DNA of 32,955 nt from a virus, in IMG/VR virus record IMGVR_UViG_3300009177_000026, positions 1 to 32,955 of that record; one strand, written 5' to 3'. Of the stretch, positions 29,487 to 32,955 are shown piece by piece. Positions within the stretch are counted from its first letter, which is position 1. Each line of letters begins with the position of its first letter. A program made the position numbers and the translations under genes. Under the pieces are notes generated by a model. It was not told the origin of the DNA, did no database searches, and worked only from the letters and a program-made list of their open reading frames with translations.

Positions 29487-30046
29487 CGCCGCCCCCCGAA
29501 AAGTTCGACCGCCACCAGCGCCCCGAGAACATACAGCCCCACCGTCATCGGATCCACGCCGGCCCCCACGTCAGACGTCACGACCTCCGCCGGCGAATCG
29601 AAGCCGAACGGATCCGCGCCACCGGAGCCGGCCCCCGCGCCCAGGACATTCGGCAAGCTTGCATCGAGCAGCATCGAGGACGGATCCACCCATTGACCGT
29701 TTAACGTGACGCCAAAATGCAAATTAGGCCCGCTGACGGTTCCGGAAGCTCCGGAGAGCCCCAACACCTGCCCCGCGCCCACCGATTGACCCACGGCCAC
29801 CGAAATCGCCGACAGATGCGCGTAGAGAGTACCGACCCCCCCGCCGTTGTCGAGCTGGACCGTATTTCCGAAACCGCTCTGCCAGCCGGCGTAAATCACG
29901 ACGCCATCCGCCGCCGCACTCACCGGCGTACCGACCGGAACCGCGTAATCAATCCCCTTATGATCGGTAGACGCGCCGGCCGTAGGCTGGACCCGCGTTC
30001 CGAACGGCGAAGAGATCCGGCCGACCACTGGTAAAGAGAACGCCAT
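29483..30046 (-). CDS. Tail-anchored M23 peptidoglycan endopeptidase
   Basis: 187 residues from ATG 30046. The M23 (LytM-type) domain spans residues 8-125: ISSPFGTRV, His29-x3-Asp33 in DHKGIDYAVPVGTPV, LYAHLSA (His77) and GPNLHFGV (His110), giving the zinc ligands and catalytic His. A Gly/Ala linker leads to a C-terminal membrane helix (MTVGLYVLGALVAVEL) ending FGGRR. That tail is the same as on the virion membrane proteins, so this enzyme is probably anchored in the particle and digests the wall during entry or exit. Confidence 0.9.
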   Translation of the reverse strand: MAFSLPVVGRISSPFGTRVQPTAGASTDHKGIDYAVPVGTPVSAAADGVVIYAGWQSGFGNTVQLDNGGGVGTLYAHLSAISVAVGQSVGAGQVLGLSGASGTVSGPNLHFGVTLNGQWVDPSSMLLDASLPNVLGAGAGSGGADPFGFDSPAEVVTSDVGAGVDPMTVGLYVLGALVAVELFGGRR

Positions 30047-30049
30047 AGC

Positions 30050-30502
30050 CTACCCGCCCCCCTCGTCGTCGAGCAGCTCCCGCAAAACCGCCTCGAGCAA
30101 GGAATCATCGGCCCACGGCCCAAACCACCACGCGGCCGATACGCCGGCGTCGCCGGCAGGAGCCGGAGGCACCGGAGGCGTAAGCTCGCCGCCCGCGAGC
30201 TGCTGAAACTGGACGCCGGCCGGCCCGGTTCCGGAGGCGTCGAGCTCCGACACGTAGCCGATTCGCGCACCCGTCGACATCGCCCGCCAGGTGTCGGAAA
30301 TCGTCTCTTCAATCGAGGCGTCAATAACCGCCACGTAATGAATTCGCGCACCCGTCGACATCGACCGCCAGGTCTGAGGGAGAGGAGCCGTACCAGAGGC
30401 ATCGATAGAAGTTGGCCCCGGAGCGTCGAGCAGACCCGCACCGAGAGCCGCAACCCCTAAGACCGCATCCCCGAGCACGGATTGAGCAGGAGGAAAGGCC
30501 AT
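30050..30502 (-). CDS. Virion-operon protein with a 27-residue tandem repeat
   Basis: 150 residues from ATG 30502. Residues 44-63 (TWRSMSTGARIHYVAVIDAS) recur at 71-90 (TWRAMSTGARIGYVSELDAS), a period of 27 residues (81 bp). The DNA repeats are at about 30251-30298 and 30332-30377. A hydrophobic Ala/Gly-rich N-terminus and an acidic end (EAVLRELLDDEGGG) flank them. The repeats may be short beta units of a spike or fibre. No family is recognised. Confidence 0.8.
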   Translation of the reverse strand: MAFPPAQSVLGDAVLGVAALGAGLLDAPGPTSIDASGTAPLPQTWRSMSTGARIHYVAVIDASIEETISDTWRAMSTGARIGYVSELDASGTGPAGVQFQQLAGGELTPPVPPAPAGDAGVSAAWWFGPWADDSLLEAVLRELLDDEGGG

Positions 30503-30505
30503 CGG

Positions 30506-31549
30506 CTAAGAAACTTTCCAGCTTTCCAGAATGAACGACGTTGCCGTTGCAGCCGATAGCGCATTCATCGAAATACCGATCCGGTTGGGAGTCAGGAACG
30601 AGGTTCGGCCGGCCGAGTAAATCTGAGTGTAAATCGAGCCATCCCAACTAATCGAAAAAATGATGTTGGTTCCGTTGTCGACGATCCGGAAGAACTGCGG
30701 AAACAGCGGACCCGTACCCGCGCCCGCCTGCGGAATCGCCGTCGATGTGACCGTGTTAGGCGAAGTCGTCGGAGTGGCCCAGGAATAGACTTTAACGAAG
30801 TTGCCATTTTGACAGGCAACGCAAAACTGCAACACCGGAGGAGTCGCGCCGGAGCCCACAATGCAGATACCGGCATTCTGGAAGTTTCCCCAGATCCAAT
30901 CTTGAGGAACGAGCCGCGCATCGAGTGTAAACGGCGTGCCAGGATAGGCCCGCACGTAACACATTTGTTGATCGGTTCCGGAGCTCACCGAGCGAAACAG
31001 AATCGGCCCCGGCGTCACAGGGACAGTAACGAGGGACGTTGACTGATTCACGAACGCATACGCGGAGTTGTCCGGTTCCTGAAAGGGAATGATGCGGCCG
31101 AAAGGCGCGTAGCCCGTAACTTTCACCCACACGCCGCCACTGAGCACCCATTGTTCCGGAGTGTCGTTCGCGTTATAGCGGTTCCCCGTTTTTTGGTTCG
31201 TCGTCGATGGCAAGGAAGCCGCCGCGCCCACTTGAGACAGATCGGCCCGCACACCGTCGAGCATCGAACCGCACCACACGGACCCAATCGCGGCCGATCC
31301 ATTCGCTACATTCGCATCCGTGGACCCCGACGCCCCGCCCGTTCCCGTCAGCACATCGCCGGCCCGACTTGTCACCTTGAAAATGTTGAAGGTCTTGGTA
31401 GCCAGGTTCACCGTCATTGAGACGTAAAACTCGCCCGTCGCTGGACACTTCGCGCCGTCGCCCGTCGCGAGCGTAACGGTAGTTTGCCCGGCAGTATAGG
31501 CAGCGCCGAGGGTCAGAAACGCGAGATCGGAATAAACCTGCAACGCCAT
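30506..31549 (-). CDS. Fibre/spike protein with a lectin-like C-terminal beta-sandwich
   Basis: 347 residues from ATG 31549. Residues 1-150 hold a beta-rich N-terminal part seen in phage fibre attachment regions (TVTLATGDGAKCPATGEFYVSMT, GVRADLSQVGAAASLPSTTNQK). Residues about 155-347 form a beta-sandwich typical of carbohydrate-binding or laminin-G-like folds (PFTLDARLVPQ, NAGICIVGSGATPPVLQFC, FFRIVDNGTNIIFSISWDGS). It is likely the host-recognition protein. Cys content is moderate and there is no membrane segment. Confidence 0.85.
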   Translation of the reverse strand: MALQVYSDLAFLTLGAAYTAGQTTVTLATGDGAKCPATGEFYVSMTVNLATKTFNIFKVTSRAGDVLTGTGGASGSTDANVANGSAAIGSVWCGSMLDGVRADLSQVGAAASLPSTTNQKTGNRYNANDTPEQWVLSGGVWVKVTGYAPFGRIIPFQEPDNSAYAFVNQSTSLVTVPVTPGPILFRSVSSGTDQQMCYVRAYPGTPFTLDARLVPQDWIWGNFQNAGICIVGSGATPPVLQFCVACQNGNFVKVYSWATPTTSPNTVTSTAIPQAGAGTGPLFPQFFRIVDNGTNIIFSISWDGSIYTQIYSAGRTSFLTPNRIGISMNALSAATATSFILESWKVS

Positions 31550-31564
31550 TTGAGTGAGAGCCCC

Positions 31565-32062
31565 TTAGGGAGTCGAAACGCGAATCATATTGTCACCGCC
31601 CGCCGCCAGCGGAGTCGGCAGCGAAACCAGAGGCACATCTGTACCATCCGGAGTGAACGGCAGGCCGGCCCAATCGTCATAAGCCGCGACCAGGTTGTAA
31701 GGCCCGACGCCGACGACCTCCGCCCCGTAGAGAATCGCACGCGTGACGGCCGCGCCGGCAGGAACCGCGCCCCAGACGTTGTTAGGAGCCGCCGCCAGCG
31801 AAAGCTTTATGCCGGCGACATCGTTAGCGGCCGGCGTCGTCGGAACGAGCGCAACCAGCGTGAGCACCGGGAAAGTTCCGGTTTTGCCATCGGCCGCGAT
31901 CGCTCCGCCAGGAATGTCGCCTAACACCGAATCCGTCGCCTGATTCGGAGAATATGCGCCCGTCACCAAGGCGAGATAGAACGCACCCCAGGCCGAAGGC
32001 GCCACCGCGTAGGCCCCTGCCACACTCTTTTGTATGTACTTCCAATAAACGAACGAGGCCAC
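31565..32062 (-). CDS. Fibre-attachment/structural protein
   Basis: 165 residues from GTG 32062 (MASFVYWKYIQKSVAGAYAV). The plan KY....G...... WGAFYLALVTGAYSPNQATDSVLGDI, then TDVPLVSLPTPLAAGGDNMI matches small phage proteins that start with a helix and carry a short beta domain ahead of fibre genes. It is located between the 174-residue beta protein and the fibre gene, so it is probably an adaptor or fibre base. Confidence 0.82.
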   Translation of the reverse strand: MASFVYWKYIQKSVAGAYAVAPSAWGAFYLALVTGAYSPNQATDSVLGDIPGGAIAADGKTGTFPVLTLVALVPTTPAANDVAGIKLSLAAAPNNVWGAVPAGAAVTRAILYGAEVVGVGPYNLVAAYDDWAGLPFTPDGTDVPLVSLPTPLAAGGDNMIRVSTP

Positions 32063-32080
32063 GTTTTTGCACTCCCTCTA

Positions 32081-32605
32081 CTAAGCCGACGCTTCCGAAT
32101 TCGGATACAGGAATCCGGAGAGCTTACCGAAGACGAATTGATCCGAGCCGACCACGACGCCGACGTTTCGCACAACCAGTTCGAGTTTGTTCAAGCTCTG
32201 AAATTCGAGCCGCCCCAAAATCGGATACGGCTGCTGCGTCGACCCCATGCGCGTACTTACGGAGGTAAGAAATTCGACGTTCCGATTGCCGCCGCTTTCG
32301 ACCACGCGCAAGGTGTAAAGCAAATTGCCGGAGCCGTCCAGGAAGCCATCCCCCTCGAATTGAAACACGACGCCCAGGAGCGTTACGCGCATCCCTTCCG
32401 GAACCGTCCCAAGGTTCAGAGTCACCGAGGAGCCGATAGCCGGCAGCACCGCCGAGGCAGACGGAAGGAAGTTCTTAGAATTCGGCCCCGGAATCCGCCA
32501 CTGATACGGAAACACCCCAAGCGAGCGCCGCTTACTCGCAAGCGTGCTTTGCGCCGCTTCGATCAAAGCCGGCCCCGGCCGGATCACGCTGTTATTGTTC
32601 GCCAT
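32081..32605 (-). CDS. Single-domain beta-sandwich virion protein
   Basis: 174 residues from ATG 32605. After a helical N-terminus (RPGPALIEAAQSTLASKRRS), residues 45-170 form strands: SSVTLNLGTVPEGMRVTLLG, then LLYTLRVVESGGNRNVEFLT, PILGRLEFQSLNKLELVVRN and SDQFVFGKLSGFLYP. The spacing of the last strands (P..hG.hEF....L.h.V.N) matches the beta-sandwich proteins at 1544-4277, so it looks like a fourth, single-domain relative. It may be a penton, adaptor or minor capsid protein. Confidence 0.84.
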   Translation of the reverse strand: MANNNSVIRPGPALIEAAQSTLASKRRSLGVFPYQWRIPGPNSKNFLPSASAVLPAIGSSVTLNLGTVPEGMRVTLLGVVFQFEGDGFLDGSGNLLYTLRVVESGGNRNVEFLTSVSTRMGSTQQPYPILGRLEFQSLNKLELVVRNVGVVVGSDQFVFGKLSGFLYPNSEASA

Positions 32606-32612
32606 CGCCCCT

Positions 32613-32955
32613 CTACCTCACCGCGCAATCGGCGTGAGCTTCAGCCACACCCAACAGGAGCACGATTTGCGCCCCCGGCGTTCCCCACGCTTCGAGCGTG
32701 AACAGACCATCACCCACGACAGGATGCGGAGCCGGCAGCAAAGAGAAGCCAGGAAACCGCCCCTCCGCCGCGCCATAGGTCTCGACCAGATCGGCCCGCA
32801 CCGGTTCCTGAAAGAATTTATGCTCAAGCGATACGTCGGTGAGCTGAAACACCAGGTCAGCAGGAATCGGCGTCGCCGCGAGCGACTCGAAATAAGCTTG
32901 CCCCTGCTCGAATCCTTCAGATGGCGGAGCGCCCATCGAAATCGCCCACCGCGAA
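32613..32955 (-). CDS. Large virion spike/propeller-like protein, 3' part
   Basis: The last 113 or so residues of the 588-residue protein whose start is at 1547 across the junction. They end ...AEAHADCAVR at TAG 32613, 8 bp before the next gene. This part (LVFQLTDVSLEHKFFQEPVR, GDGLFTLEAWGTPGAQIVLL) is beta-rich and resembles the capsid-candidate fold. The Met at 32936 is internal and is not the start. Confidence 0.85.
   Translation of the reverse strand, partial: SRWAISMGAPPSEGFEQGQAYFESLAATPIPADLVFQLTDVSLEHKFFQEPVRADLVETYGAAEGRFPGFSLLPAPHPVVGDGLFTLEAWGTPGAQIVLLLGVAEAHADCAVR
32833..32955. repeat. Direct terminal repeat, right copy (circle junction)
   Basis: Identical to bases 1-123. See the left copy. 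Confidence 0.95.

Noticed and set aside
1-32955. Physical terminal repeats of a linear genome
   Set aside because: At 123 bp they are short, lie inside a gene and keep its frame, so assembly overlap of a circle is simpler.
1-32955. CRISPR array
   Set aside because: No set of regularly spaced repeats with unique spacers. The repeats present are few and belong to proteins, hairpins or iterons.
1-32955. tRNA or rRNA genes
   Set aside because: No cloverleaf with TTC-type arm and CCA end, and no rRNA-like sequence was recognised.

Overview
The first 123 bases of the window reappear exactly as its last 123 bases, so the contig closes into a circle of about 32,832 bp. Its content is viral. It is GC-rich, nearly all coding, and built from chains of overlapping genes (ATGA, GTGA and TTGA junctions). 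A run of about 25 leftward genes looks like virion and lysis proteins. The host is probably a bacterium with peptidoglycan, and lipoprotein-type signal peptides suggest a Gram-negative one. The sequence does not identify the host further.

Layout around the circle. (1) Leftward virion operon: from 12965 down through 1, across the contig junction, and on to about 28390. In transcription order it encodes a transglutaminase-like protein, a set of small membrane-anchored proteins, two very basic proteins, a group of beta-sandwich proteins that are the capsid and spike candidates, fibre-like proteins, a tail-anchored M23 peptidase, an HNH nuclease and a coiled-coil membrane protein. (2) Rightward block 13187-16124: a large AT-hook-like protein, two zinc-binding proteins and a small partner. 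(3) Leftward gene 16136-17338: a winged-helix protein that is the best replication-initiator candidate. It carries palindromic repeats that recur in the non-coding region 17339-17821, the best origin candidate. (4) Rightward accessory operon 17822-22465: thirteen small, mostly coupled genes, including an HNH nuclease. (5) Leftward accessory operon 26072-22434: a HicB-like protein, an L,D-transpeptidase-fold protein, a serine recombinase, an acidic zinc protein and small membrane or zinc proteins. (6) Region 26214-28566: a lipoprotein, a probable structured RNA with its own terminator, and several tiny genes.

What is missing is the most striking point. I see no terminase, portal, tape measure, tailed-phage capsid, packaging ATPase, polymerase, helicase or primase, and no Walker A motif in any credible protein. 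The virion proteins instead suggest a tailless, possibly membrane-containing particle. Several related jelly-roll-like proteins are present, along with many short proteins that share a C-terminal membrane anchor ending in a Gly-Arg-Arg/Lys tail, often with a Gly-Leu-Gly motif near the N-terminus. A transglutaminase-fold cysteine enzyme heads the operon and could process them. This looks like a representative of a poorly described virus group. That classification is inference and needs structure prediction and virion work to test.
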